Source: Blastocatellia bacterium (GTDB lineage Bacteria; Acidobacteriota; Blastocatellia; UBA7656; JADIYM01). From it: DNA of 64,000 nt. A program made the translations under genes and the position numbers. How positions within the stretch are numbered: position 1 is the first letter of the stretch; each line of letters opens with the position of its first letter. Shown here piece by piece: positions 9,508 to 18,312 of the stretch. A model generated the notes under the pieces. It ran no database searches, had not been told where the DNA came from, and saw only the letters and a list, made by a program, of their open reading frames with translations. The stretch is taken from positions 186,001 through 250,000 of the forward strand of contig JADIYM010000007.1 in NCBI GenBank assembly GCA_016705245.1. Direction: 5' to 3'.

Positions 9508-10269
9508 ATGAGCGCACAACCGGCTTCCTTCAATCGCGGAGTGGTCCGACCCGTGGAGTGCATCAAGGCGGGGTTCGCCTCGATCAAGGACGACTACTGG
9601 CTCTTCCTCGGTCTCTCCATCGTCGCCATTCTCATCGGAAGTGTCGGTCCGATGGGCATCCTGCTCGGACCGATGATGTGCGGCCTTCACATGTGCCTGC
9701 TGCGGCGGCAACGCGGTGAGAAGGTCGGATTCGACGTGCTGTTCAAGGGGTTCGATTTCTTCGGACCGAGCCTCGTCGCCACGCTCATCCAGATCGTCCC
9801 GATGATCATCCTCATCGTGCCGATCTATCTGGTCTTCATCTTCTTCTTTATCGGGCTCTTCGGTTTTGCCGGCGCCGTTTCCGGCGAGGCGCCGCCGGAG
9901 GCCGGGCTAATTCTCCCGATCGTGATGATCGTGGTGTTTCTGCTCGTGCTCGCGATCATGGCCGTGTCGATGATTTTCCTCTTCACGTACCAGCTCATCG
10001 TGGACCGGCGGCTCGGCGGATGGGACTCGGTTGTACTGAGCGCGAAGGCGGTGATGGGAAACCTCGGAGGCGTGTTCGGCCTCGTCCTGCTCAACATGCT
10101 CATGAGCTTCGGCGGGCTGCTACTCTGTTACGTCGGCGCTTTTCTCGTAATGCCGATCGGCTTTGCCGCGATCGACCAGGCCTATCGCCAGATCTTCCCG
10201 GATCTCCCGATGGCACAGGTTCAGGCGCCGCCGCAGTATTCTCCGCAGCAGCATCCGTGGATGGGCTAG
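9508..10269 (+). CDS. Multi-pass membrane protein of unknown function
   Basis: A 253-residue protein with about five strongly hydrophobic segments. The best delimited lie near residues 30-55, 80-120, 130-155 and 190-225. A loop with VVLSAKAVMGN in its second half recalls DUF975-type integral proteins. The C-terminal tail is Pro/Gln-rich (APPQYSPQQHPW). The ATG at 9508 is preferred over the in-frame codon at 9418 because the first 30 residues of the longer form are polar and arginine-rich and look like translated intergenic sequence. It stands alone, divergent from the molybdate cassette. No function can be assigned. Confidence 0.75.
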   Translation: MSAQPASFNRGVVRPVECIKAGFASIKDDYWLFLGLSIVAILIGSVGPMGILLGPMMCGLHMCLLRRQRGEKVGFDVLFKGFDFFGPSLVATLIQIVPMIILIVPIYLVFIFFFIGLFGFAGAVSGEAPPEAGLILPIVMIVVFLLVLAIMAVSMIFLFTYQLIVDRRLGGWDSVVLSAKAVMGNLGGVFGLVLLNMLMSFGGLLLCYVGAFLVMPIGFAAIDQAYRQIFPDLPMAQVQAPPQYSPQQHPWMG

Positions 10270-10827
10270 TCCACTCACAGAGATGGCACCGCCAGAATTC
10301 GACGCAGTGGATCGCTGAAGGCTTGAAACCTGCGAGATGTCGCAACGATCGATATCGCGACCAATCTGCAGGATTCCGGAACATCGGCGAAGGCGCTCAT
10401 CGACCGCGGAGCGGTCGAAGGAAATAGCCGTGGGTCGCGGCGGCGAGTGTAACGAGCACACGCGACCCGCGGTACCGCCGCCAACCTCGGTCCGACCGCG
10501 GAGCGGTCGCATCGTCAGTCCCAGAGATAACGTGCGTCATAGGCGATGCCGCGCCCGTCGTTGTGTTGCTTGCCATTCAGGAAACAATGCGACCGCTCCG
10601 CGGTCGCCGCGCTCTGGGTGGAGGTACCGCGGGTCGCACGAGGGCTCATTGCACTCGCCCCCGTGCGACCCACGGCTATTTCCTTCGACCGCTCCGCGGT
10701 CGTCGCCCAAGCGAGCGCGAAGAATCCCAGAGTGGCTCAGCGTCACGTACGGGGTGCTACTTCAACGAAACAGTGGGCTAGGAGTGCAGCCGCGCCATTA
10801 CGAGTAGCAGGTGCAAGGCGCCTTGGC
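10270..10827. other. 558-nt gene-free stretch dominated by a fold-back
   Basis: Between the membrane protein and the convergent exported protein I find no coding sequence. Several frames of up to ~150 codons cross the stretch but consist of repeat translations. The main content is the inverted repeat at 10401-10702. Confidence 0.7.
10401..10702. repeat. 302-bp fold-back built from nested inverted repeats
   Basis: The outer arms, 10401-10438 and 10665-10702, are perfect 38-nt reverse complements. A middle pair (near 10462-10480 and 10620-10637) and an inner perfect 20-nt pair (10493-10512 and 10587-10606) follow, leaving about a 74-nt centre. Each end of an arm holds GACCGCGGAGCGGTC, itself a hairpin with a GGA loop; it appears four times. 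No terminal transposase is present. Confidence 0.85.
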
Positions 10828-11412
10828 TCAGTTCAACTTGAACGACCCGAAAAAGCTGTCGATCTCCGGAGTCGCAGCATCCGAGAGCGCTGTCCCAACC
10901 ATGACCAGGTAAATGCGGCTGCCCACGAGGTAGTACCGCGCCCGGACAAACGATGAGGCGTCCTGCGATTCGCCGATGATTTCGACGCCTGGGTGCCCGT
11001 CGATCGTGATCTTCTTCCGTGCTGCCTTCTCAACGAAACCGCTTCCCTTCACCAATGCGTCCGCAGTAACAGTGAGAAATTCATCCGGTGAGGCTCCCAA
11101 CGTCGCCGGTACGTCGTAGTAAATGACCGTGGTGAAGAGTGCATTCGTTGCACACGACGCCTTCTGCAACGCAATTGGCCCGAGATCGGTTTCCGTGGGC
11201 GTCGTTTCAGTAGTCGGTGAGCACGGCATCAATATGGAGTAATGACCGGCCGGAGACTTGTAGTTCTGCCATCCCTGAGAGACGGCCACGGGCCCGGAGG
11301 CCAGCGCCATTCCGACCGCCGTGTCGGAGGAAACACCGGGAATGACCGTGAGGAGGGTTCCCGCTGCGAGAAGACTTACGGCAATCCACAATGGCCTTCG
11401 CGCGTCTGGCAT
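10828..11412 (-). CDS. Exported protein of unknown function
   Basis: A 194-residue protein with an N-terminal signal or anchor (basic DARR, then LWIAVSLLAAGTLLTVIPG) and a mature region starting around residue 30. The body has alternating beta segments such as WQNYKSPAGHYSILMP and YYLVGSRIYLVMVG, and ends EIDSFFGSFKLN. That layout resembles small exported proteins annotated only as hypothetical, where a stretch of the type 'YYLVGNRLYQL..G......FFxSFKL' is common. The ATG at 11412 has AGGAG about 8 nt upstream, which rules out the longer in-frame extension. Function unknown. Confidence 0.75.
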   Translation of the reverse strand: MPDARRPLWIAVSLLAAGTLLTVIPGVSSDTAVGMALASGPVAVSQGWQNYKSPAGHYSILMPCSPTTETTPTETDLGPIALQKASCATNALFTTVIYYDVPATLGASPDEFLTVTADALVKGSGFVEKAARKKITIDGHPGVEIIGESQDASSFVRARYYLVGSRIYLVMVGTALSDAATPEIDSFFGSFKLN

Positions 11413-11503
11413 GACGATGCTCCTTTTCCAATGACTGCTCGGGAAATTCGGCGGCTCACTGTGCGCTCCGCCGTATAGTACCAAACGATGTCGCGCCGAA
11501 TCC

Positions 11504-12172
11504 TTGCGCTCGTCGAGAGCCTGTGTCGCTGCGTTCAGCGGGCTAATGGGAACAATGACGGGAATGCTCGTCGGCGGACCAATCGGTGCGGTCGCCGGGG
11601 GCTTGATCGCCGCACTGCATGGAGCGGTCGCCGGTTGGCGCGGCCTGTACGAATGGAGAAGGCTGCGAGGGTGGTTTGCGTTCGTCGCGGATTCGACATG
11701 GGGCCTGCTCGGAACGGCCCTTGGTTCCGCCGTCATTGCCGCGAACATCCTGCTCCCGTCCGCGAGTCTGGCGCACGAGCTGTCGCGACGGCGGAACCGG
11801 CACCTGCACGACGGCGGAGTCTCGCTGAAGCGCGGATTCGCGTTCACGCTTGGTCCGGCAATCAGCAATGCGAATCCGACGGGCGCCGGTCTCAATGACT
11901 CGTTCCTTTCGCGGCACGAAGAGCTCCACGTCTGGCAGGGTCGCATCTTCGGGCCGCTGTTCCAGCTGACGTACATCGTCTGGGCGGTTGGCGGCGCCGT
12001 GGTGGCAGTCCTGACGTGGCTGCGACACCGTGAGGCGCCGCTCGCCAAGCTCATCGAGACGGCCTGCTACTACAACAATCCGTTCGAATACTGGGCCTAC
12101 CGCAACGACGAGAACTGGCCACCGCCCGGTGCGCACCCCCTGCTGGCGTGGAGAGGGCAGAAGAAGGCGTAG
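11504..12172 (+). CDS. Membrane protein with an HEXXH motif
   Basis: A protein of up to 222 residues. The N-terminal third is glycine/alanine-rich and hydrophobic (glycine-zipper-like GGPIGAVAGGLIAAL at 24-38), a second hydrophobic segment follows near 68-90, and a third near 153-172. Between the last two lies RHEELHVWQ with an exact HEXXH (His138, Glu139, His142). Downstream, FEYWAYRNDENW provides Glu195 as a possible third zinc ligand. RHE..HVxQ sequences occur in several minimal metallopeptidase-like families, so a membrane-tethered protease is plausible but unproven. The TTG at 11504 or the ATG at 11546 could be the start; neither has a strong Shine-Dalgarno sequence. Confidence 0.65.
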   Translation: MRSSRACVAAFSGLMGTMTGMLVGGPIGAVAGGLIAALHGAVAGWRGLYEWRRLRGWFAFVADSTWGLLGTALGSAVIAANILLPSASLAHELSRRRNRHLHDGGVSLKRGFAFTLGPAISNANPTGAGLNDSFLSRHEELHVWQGRIFGPLFQLTYIVWAVGGAVVAVLTWLRHREAPLAKLIETACYYNNPFEYWAYRNDENWPPPGAHPLLAWRGQKKA

Positions 12173-12194
12173 CCGTACAGCAACGCCTTCTCCA

Positions 12195-12980
12195 TCACCC
12201 TCCCCGCATCCAGAGCGACAGCAGGTCCATTCCCCACGCGACGCCGAGATGCAACAGGATTCCGCCCGCAATCGATCCGGACCTCAACGAGGCGAACCCG
12301 AGCACCGTTCCTCCGAAAATCGCGCCGATCGTCTCGGGCAGCGGCTTCCTGAAGTGGATCATGCAGTAAGGCACCATCATCACGAGCACCGCGAGCGCAC
12401 CGAACCTTCGCTTCGGAATGTGCACGAGGAAGCCGCGAAAGAAGAACTCGAGAGCGACGAACTGTGCGCCGTAAGCGGCTTCGTAGAGAAGCAGCTTTCC
12501 AGCCGTCAACTCGAACGGACGGTAGAACGGATAGACGGCCTGAAACGCCGGCGTCCGCGCGGCCAGGGCGATGACGACCATCGTCGGTACGAGCACCGCC
12601 AGGTAAGCCGGCAATCGCCCAGCCATTCCGCGCCAGGTCACGCCGATGTCGCGAGGCCGTCCGAGTCCGAAGGCCTTCATCGCGACGAGCGGAAACGCCA
12701 CGTATCCGACGATCGAAACTCCCGCCCACCAGAGAAGAGCCGCGAGTTGGGCATCGTCGCTCGTTGCGACCTCCAGGCCAGTCACACGGCGAAAGACATC
12801 GGCCGTCGCCGCGTACTTTATGAAGGTCAGGGCCGCCGCCGCCGTCAGGAGGACGACGATCGTTGGAGTCCTGCCCTCCTTCGGATCGATCGACTCGGCG
12901 TCGACGCGATCGAGCCAGGCGTCCGCCCGCGCGCGCATTGCGCGAACGGACGCCGGCCAGCGATCCGCCAGCGCGCTCAC
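12195..12980 (-). CDS. CPBP-family intramembrane metalloprotease-like protein
   Basis: A 261-residue protein with about six membrane helices and the CPBP (Abi, CAAX protease-like) core. Motif 1 reads ALEFFFRG: Glu178 and Arg182 are present, but the first of the usual paired glutamates is leucine. A histidine in MIHF and one in LLHLGVAWG supply motifs 2 and 3. It may be a protease or a degenerate relative. The GTG at 12980 sits one base after the stop of the M13 peptidase gene, so the pair is probably co-expressed. Longer in-frame starts would lie inside that gene and give an arginine-rich extension. Confidence 0.8.
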   Translation of the reverse strand: MSALADRWPASVRAMRARADAWLDRVDAESIDPKEGRTPTIVVLLTAAAALTFIKYAATADVFRRVTGLEVATSDDAQLAALLWWAGVSIVGYVAFPLVAMKAFGLGRPRDIGVTWRGMAGRLPAYLAVLVPTMVVIALAARTPAFQAVYPFYRPFELTAGKLLLYEAAYGAQFVALEFFFRGFLVHIPKRRFGALAVLVMMVPYCMIHFRKPLPETIGAIFGGTVLGFASLRSGSIAGGILLHLGVAWGMDLLSLWMRGG

Positions 12981-12981
12981 C

Positions 12982-15039
12982 TCACCAGATCGCGCAACGC
13001 GCCGCTTCCGCGCGGACCATCGGACTTCCCGTCGCGCACCGGAAGGCCTTCGCGAACGCGGGCATGTTCGACAGCGGTCCATTCACCCGATACTTCGACG
13101 GCGGATGCGGGTCCGTGTCGACGAGCAGCTTGAGGTATTCCGAGCGGGCGTTCTCGGCCCACACCTGCGCCCATCCAAGGAAGAACCGCTGCTCGGGCGA
13201 GAGCCCATCGATGTCGGCCGGCCGCGGCTTGCCCTCGAGCGACTTCTGGAAGGCCGCATAGGCGATAGTCACTCCGCCGAGGTCGGCGATGCTCTCACCG
13301 AGCACGAGGTCGCCCTTCACCTTCGAGCCCTCGACGACGTAGCCGGAGAACTGCTCCTGGACGCACTTTGCGCGCTCCGTGAAGTTCTTCTTGTCGGCCT
13401 CGGTCCACCAGTTGCGAAGGTTGCCCTTCGCGTCGAACTGGCTGCCCTCGTCGTCGAATCCGTGCGTCATCTCATGCCCGATCACGGCGCCGATGCCGCC
13501 ATAATTCACGGCATCGTCGGCTAACGGGTCGAAGAACGGCGGCTGGAGGATGCCGGCCGGGAACGCGATCTCGTTGAGGAGCGGGTTGTAATACGCGTTG
13601 ACCGTTGGGGCAGTCATCCCCCACTCGTGACGGTCCACCGGACGCCCGATCTTCTCGAGGTCCCGGTCGACCGCGAACGCCGTCGCGCGAAGGACGTTCA
13701 GGACGAATGGACCACGGTCGATGCGAAGGCGCGAATAGTCCTTCCACTTGTCGGGGTAACCGATCTTGTCGACGAAGGCATCGAGCTTCGCGTAGGCCTG
13801 CTGCCGCGTCGCATCGCTCATCCACTCGAGTGTGCCAAGTCGCTCCCGAAGCGCGACCTTCAGGTTCCTGACCATCTCGAGGGCGCGCGCCTTGGCCTCC
13901 GGCGTGAACGCCTTCTTCACATAGACCTGCGCGAGCGCGTCGCCGAGAAAGTTGTCCGTCGCCGACACCCGTCGTTTCCAGAGAGGCCGCAACTGAGGCG
14001 TGCCCTGCAGCGTCTTGCCGTTGAAGTTGAAGCCCTCTTCAACGAAGGCCGTCGGCAGGTACGGCGCAAGTGCATCCAGAAGCCGCCATCGCAGGTACGA
14101 CTTCCAGTCGTCCAGCGAAACCGCGCCGAGCTGTCGATCGAGATGCCTGAAGAACTCGGGCTGCGCGACGTTGATGTCGCCGACGCGACGCGCGCCAACA
14201 CCGCGGAAATACCCGGGCCAGTCAAATGACGGCGTCAGCGCCTTGAGCGTCCGGGCGTTCATCTTGTGGTACATCGCGTTCGGGTCGCGCATCTCGATGG
14301 CCGTCATCGATTTTTCGGCGAGCGACGTTTCGATGGCCATCACGGCTTTCGCGCGCGCTGCGGCCCGGATGTCGTCGTCGCCGGCAAGTGCGAAGACTCT
14401 CGCAACGTGCTTGAGGTATTCGTCGCGAATCGTCCGCGTACGCTCGTCGTCCTTGAAGTAGTAGTCGCGCTCCGGAAGCCCGATACCGCCTTGCGTCACT
14501 TCGCCGATCACCGCCGTCGTGTTCTTGGCATCCTGTGTCGAGCCGAACGAGAACATCGCGTCGATGCCGTACCGATGCAGCTGCGCGACAACGGCTTGCA
14601 GGTCCTTGACGGTGCGAATGCTGTCGATGCGGGCGAGGTCCGAGCCCAGGGGCACCAGGCCATTCGCGTCGATGCGGGCCATGTCCATTCCGCTCGCGTA
14701 GAAATCGCCGAGCTTGCGTTCGATCGACCCTTCACGCGCCGATGCATTTGCCGAGGCTTCCTCGAGGATCAGCTTGAGCTGCGTCTGATTGCCATCGTAG
14801 AGCTTGTCGAACATTCCCCACGAGGGCTGTTCGCCGGGAACGGGATTCCGCTTCATCCACCCGCCGTTCGCGTAGGCATAGAAGTCGTCGCACGGCTTGC
14901 AGGCGGTGTCGAGATTGGCCGGATCGAATCCGCGACCGTCGGCGGCAGCCGTATTCGGCGCAAGTGAAGCGGTGAGTGCGGCTGATGTGGCGAGCGCGAG
15001 AGTAGCCAGTCCGAGTCGTCGGCGAGCGTTCATGGGCAA
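12982..15039 (-). CDS. Secreted M13-family zinc metallopeptidase (PepO/neprilysin-like)
   Basis: A 685-residue protein of family length with a signal peptide (positions 1-34, basic start then LGLATLALATSAALTA and an Ala-rich cleavage region). The zinc site HEMTH lies at 522-526, followed by GFDDEGSQFD. The third ligand is in GESIADLGG near 580. The C-terminus ends in the usual Cys....W (CAIW). These enzymes cleave oligopeptides in the periplasm or outside the cell. It precedes the CPBP gene on the same strand and is divergent from the glycosyltransferase-like gene at 15183. Confidence 0.93.
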   Translation of the reverse strand: MPMNARRRLGLATLALATSAALTASLAPNTAAADGRGFDPANLDTACKPCDDFYAYANGGWMKRNPVPGEQPSWGMFDKLYDGNQTQLKLILEEASANASAREGSIERKLGDFYASGMDMARIDANGLVPLGSDLARIDSIRTVKDLQAVVAQLHRYGIDAMFSFGSTQDAKNTTAVIGEVTQGGIGLPERDYYFKDDERTRTIRDEYLKHVARVFALAGDDDIRAAARAKAVMAIETSLAEKSMTAIEMRDPNAMYHKMNARTLKALTPSFDWPGYFRGVGARRVGDINVAQPEFFRHLDRQLGAVSLDDWKSYLRWRLLDALAPYLPTAFVEEGFNFNGKTLQGTPQLRPLWKRRVSATDNFLGDALAQVYVKKAFTPEAKARALEMVRNLKVALRERLGTLEWMSDATRQQAYAKLDAFVDKIGYPDKWKDYSRLRIDRGPFVLNVLRATAFAVDRDLEKIGRPVDRHEWGMTAPTVNAYYNPLLNEIAFPAGILQPPFFDPLADDAVNYGGIGAVIGHEMTHGFDDEGSQFDAKGNLRNWWTEADKKNFTERAKCVQEQFSGYVVEGSKVKGDLVLGESIADLGGVTIAYAAFQKSLEGKPRPADIDGLSPEQRFFLGWAQVWAENARSEYLKLLVDTDPHPPSKYRVNGPLSNMPAFAKAFRCATGSPMVRAEAARCAIW

Positions 15040-15182
15040 CGTGTCCTTGCAGGTTCGATTTCGGCGCTGCGTCCGGCGCTCGGAGGACTATCCCACGGCC
15101 CCGCGCACTGGCGCAAAGCCCTCAGAGGTGGGGCGGGCTGTCGCGTTTACGCCGGTGACCGCGTCGAGTAGGCTGTCCCGCA

Positions 15183-16520
15183 ATGTCGGACGACTGGAAA
15201 CGACGTTGCGCGATCGCGCTCCTGCTGGCCGCCGTGTTCACCGTCGCGCTCGTGGTCCGAATGACCTACCGGTCCGAGCGGGCGGCGGCATTCGAGCAGA
15301 TCAATCCGTACCAGAGCTTCATCGCACACCGGCGCGCCGTGCGGATGCTCGAGGGGCGAGGCGTGCTGCTCTGGGACGACACGGACCCGCGGCTCATCAA
15401 GCAGATCCGGCGCCCGCCCGGTTATTCGATCCTCCTCGCGGCGCTCTACACGGTGACCGGCCCGGATCTCAGAACGGCACAGCTCGCGCAGGTTCTGGTC
15501 GATGCCCTCGCGGCGGCCGGCGTCGCGGCAATTGCCCTTTGGCTGGTCTCGTGGCGCGCGGCGATCGTGGCGGGACTGCTGTACGGACTGTCGCCGCACC
15601 TCGCCGTATACGCAACGATCGTCACGCCGGACGCCGTCGCGTCGTGGCCGGTGTTGGCGGGTGGGGCGCTTTTCATCGCCGCGCTCCGGCGACGCGACTG
15701 GTGGCGATTCGCCCTGGCCGCGGCCGGAGGACTGGCGATCGGCGCATCGTGCTGGCTGACGGCGCAGGGCATGACACTTCCGTTCGCCTTGCTCGCTGTC
15801 GGCGTCGTCGTGGCGGCGCCCGGTGAGCGCCGGCGCGCGGCGGCGACAGGCGCGGTGCTCGCGCTGGCGGCAATCGCCTCCATTCTTCCGCTCACGGTCC
15901 GCAACATAGCGGTCTATGGCGTCTCCGTGCCGATCCGTCCGGGGCTCGGGGTGACGCTCGTCGAAGGGCTCGGCGTCTACGACCCCGCGTTTCCAGCAAC
16001 CGACGGCGCCCTGCTCGCCGACGAGGCGGTGAGATTCGGAAGACCGGACTACGAGGACGCGCTTTACCAACCCGACGGTGTCGAGCGCGAGCGGGACCGG
16101 GTCCGGCGTGCGACCGATGCCATCACGGCGCGCCCGATCTGGTTTGCCGGTGTCATGCTGGATCGGATGCGGCTCATGCTCATCTACGACGCTGACGGGC
16201 CCGCGGGCTGGCCTGACGACACCGCATACGTGGGAACGACCGAGCAATCGGTCGTGAGGTTAGTCCAACGCACCGTGTTCCACACGTGGTTCATCTGGCT
16301 GCTGATCCTCGCCGGAGCCGCATGCCTCGTGCTGCGCGGCGAGTGGCGCATGGCGCTCCTGCTCAGTGCGATTCCACTGCACCATCTGCTGCTGCAGTCG
16401 CTGCTGCTGACCGAGTACAAATACACGCTGCCGGTGCACGCGTGGCTGTTCGTCATCGCGGCGGCGACGGTGGAGCTCACGCGCGACCTCCGCTGCAAGA
16501 GCACGAACTCCGTTCCTTAG
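15183..16520 (+). CDS. Polytopic membrane protein, GT39/ArnT-like glycosyltransferase candidate
   Basis: A 445-residue protein with 9-11 hydrophobic helices. The first extracytoplasmic loop carries YQSFIAHRRAVRMLEG and RRPPGYSILLAALY. Such loops, with acidic/aromatic residues followed by RPPGYP-like sequence, are typical of lipid-linked-sugar transferases of the PMT/ArnT/RgtA superfamily. Substrate unknown. The ATG at 15183 is followed directly by a basic cap and a helix. It is convergent with rpoD; an inverted repeat sits exactly at its stop codon. Confidence 0.75.
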   Translation: MSDDWKRRCAIALLLAAVFTVALVVRMTYRSERAAAFEQINPYQSFIAHRRAVRMLEGRGVLLWDDTDPRLIKQIRRPPGYSILLAALYTVTGPDLRTAQLAQVLVDALAAAGVAAIALWLVSWRAAIVAGLLYGLSPHLAVYATIVTPDAVASWPVLAGGALFIAALRRRDWWRFALAAAGGLAIGASCWLTAQGMTLPFALLAVGVVVAAPGERRRAAATGAVLALAAIASILPLTVRNIAVYGVSVPIRPGLGVTLVEGLGVYDPAFPATDGALLADEAVRFGRPDYEDALYQPDGVERERDRVRRATDAITARPIWFAGVMLDRMRLMLIYDADGPAGWPDDTAYVGTTEQSVVRLVQRTVFHTWFIWLLILAGAACLVLRGEWRMALLLSAIPLHHLLLQSLLLTEYKYTLPVHAWLFVIAAATVELTRDLRCKSTNSVP

Positions 16521-16584
16521 TGACCTGGCGCCTTTGCGCCTTTGCGCGAAATTCTCAAGCAAAGGCGCAAAGGCGCCAAGTCAC
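16520..16584. repeat. Tandem-unit hairpin (GCGCCTTTG type) between convergent genes
   Basis: The 25-nt arms, GTGACCTGGCGCCTTTGCGC... and their near-perfect reverse complement, flank a 15-nt loop. Each arm contains two tandem GGCGCCTTTG/CGCCTTTG units. It starts on the last base of the glycosyltransferase-like gene and ends 12 bases before the rpoD stop, so it could act as a bidirectional terminator or mRNA-end protector. Same family as 23328-23411 and the right flank of 28446-28958. Confidence 0.8.
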
Positions 16585-16595
16585 GAAGCCCGATC

Positions 16596-18293
16596 TTAAG
16601 CGCCTCTCACTCCATCGAGGAACGCCTTCAGCTTTCGGCTCCGCGAGGGGTGGCGCAGCTTGCGGAGCGCCTTGGCCTCGATCTGCCGGATGCGTTCGCG
16701 CGTGACCGCGAAGCTCTGGCCGACTTCCTCGAGCGTGTGCTCGCTGCCGTCGCCGACACCGAACCGCATCTTGATGACCTTCTCCTCGCGCGGGGTCAGC
16801 GTCTTGAGCACTTCCTCGGTGATCTCCCGGAGGTTCGTGTTGATGACCGCCTCGGCAGGATTCAGGATCGTCTTGTCCTCGATGAAGTCGCCGAGATGCG
16901 AGTCTTCCTCTTCGCCAATCGGCGTCTCGAGCGAGATGGGCTCCTGGGCGATCTTCAGGACCTTTCGGACCTTCGACACCGGGATGTCCATCTTGCGAGC
17001 GATTTCTTCGTTCGTCGGTTCGCGACCGAGCTCCTGGACGAGAGCGCGGCTCGTGCGGATGAGCTTGTTGATCGTCTCGATCATGTGGACCGGAATGCGG
17101 ATCGTCCGGGCGTGATCCGCGATCGCCCGCGTGATCGCCTGGCGAATCCACCACGTCGCGTAAGTCGAGAACTTGTACCCTCGACGCCACTCGAACTTCT
17201 CGACCGCCTTCATCAGGCCGATGTTCCCTTCCTGAATCAGGTCGAGGAACTGGAGGCCGCGGTTCGTGTATTTCTTCGCGATCGAGACGACGAGGCGGAG
17301 GTTGGCCTCGACGAGCTCCGACTTCGCCCGCCCGGCCTGGGCCTCGCCGATGATGATCGTCGCAAGCAGGCGCTCCATCTGAAGGGCCGACGCGTTGTAG
17401 GTAGTTTCCACTTCCACCAGCCGCTTATCGGCGTTGCGGAGGTTTCGCTTCAGGATGCGCTCGTCCTCGTTCCACTTCTTGCGATCGAGCGCCCGCTTCG
17501 CGCGGTCCACCTCACGCTTGACGGACCGCACCTCGGCCACCGCGTCGCGGATGAGCCCGACGAGCGATTCCTGGACGGTCACGGTGAAGTCGATCGCCCG
17601 GATCTTCTGCGATGTCTCGACGCGAAGCCGCGCAAGGCGACGGCGCATGCGAGGAAGTTTTGCCGAACGCTTCGGCTCGGCGAGGATCTTCTTGTACTGA
17701 AGCAGCGCCTTCTGATGATGCTTCTTGATGTCGGTCGTGGCCTCGATCGTCTCGACGAGCGCCGCTTCGATCTTCTCCTCGGTCAGGCCTTCCTGATCGT
17801 TGAGGATGACGACGTCGCGAATGCCCGTCAGCCCCTTCTTGAGGTTGTCGCCGATGCGAAGGACCTCCTCGATGGCGATCGGCGACCGTGTGATCGCCTT
17901 CTGCTTCTTGAGCAGACCGCGCTCGATGCGCTTGGCAATCGCAACCTCGCCTTCGCGCGTGAGAAGGGGAACGACGGCCATCTCGCGCAGGTACATGCGC
18001 ACGGGATCGTTCGTCTTCTCGAGCGTGCCGGCCGAAAGGTCGAGCTCGCTCTCCTCCCCGTCGGGAGTCTCTTTCTCGATCTCGTCCCCCGAATCCTTGA
18101 GGAACTTCTCGTCCGATTCGCTGATCTGGATGCCTTCGGCGCCGATGACGTCGAGAATGGCCTCGATCTCGTCCGCCGAGCTGACCTCGGGCGGCAGCAG
18201 GCGATTGATGTCGTCGTAGGTCAGGTACTCCTTCTCTTTGCCCACTTCGAGAAGTTTTTCGACCTCATCAGAGTATTTCTCGTTGATCGACAA
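16596..18293 (-). CDS. rpoD: Primary RNA polymerase sigma factor RpoD (sigma-70)
   Basis: A 565-residue group-1 sigma factor. Region 1.1 is at about 1-57 (LTYDDINRLLPPEV...), region 1.2 at 93-121 (DPVRMYLREM), then a moderately long non-conserved region. Region 2 has LVVSIAKKYTNRGLQFLDLI and YATWWIRQAI, with HARTIRIPVHM at the 2.4/3.0 boundary. Region 4 contains LTPREEKVIKMRFG, and its helix-turn-helix VTRERIRQIEAKALRKLRHP recognises -35 boxes. It is 19 nt downstream of dnaG, the widespread macromolecular-synthesis gene order. Confidence 0.97.
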   Translation of the reverse strand: MSINEKYSDEVEKLLEVGKEKEYLTYDDINRLLPPEVSSADEIEAILDVIGAEGIQISESDEKFLKDSGDEIEKETPDGEESELDLSAGTLEKTNDPVRMYLREMAVVPLLTREGEVAIAKRIERGLLKKQKAITRSPIAIEEVLRIGDNLKKGLTGIRDVVILNDQEGLTEEKIEAALVETIEATTDIKKHHQKALLQYKKILAEPKRSAKLPRMRRRLARLRVETSQKIRAIDFTVTVQESLVGLIRDAVAEVRSVKREVDRAKRALDRKKWNEDERILKRNLRNADKRLVEVETTYNASALQMERLLATIIIGEAQAGRAKSELVEANLRLVVSIAKKYTNRGLQFLDLIQEGNIGLMKAVEKFEWRRGYKFSTYATWWIRQAITRAIADHARTIRIPVHMIETINKLIRTSRALVQELGREPTNEEIARKMDIPVSKVRKVLKIAQEPISLETPIGEEEDSHLGDFIEDKTILNPAEAVINTNLREITEEVLKTLTPREEKVIKMRFGVGDGSEHTLEEVGQSFAVTRERIRQIEAKALRKLRHPSRSRKLKAFLDGVRGA

Positions 18294-18312
18294 GTCCCCT
18301 ACCCTCCGTCAC

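Noticed and set aside
10120..10807. Several frames of 70-156 codons across the fold-back
   Set aside because: They translate the repeats (for example DRGAVEG-like peptides) in different frames on both strands, so they reflect the palindrome rather than a gene.
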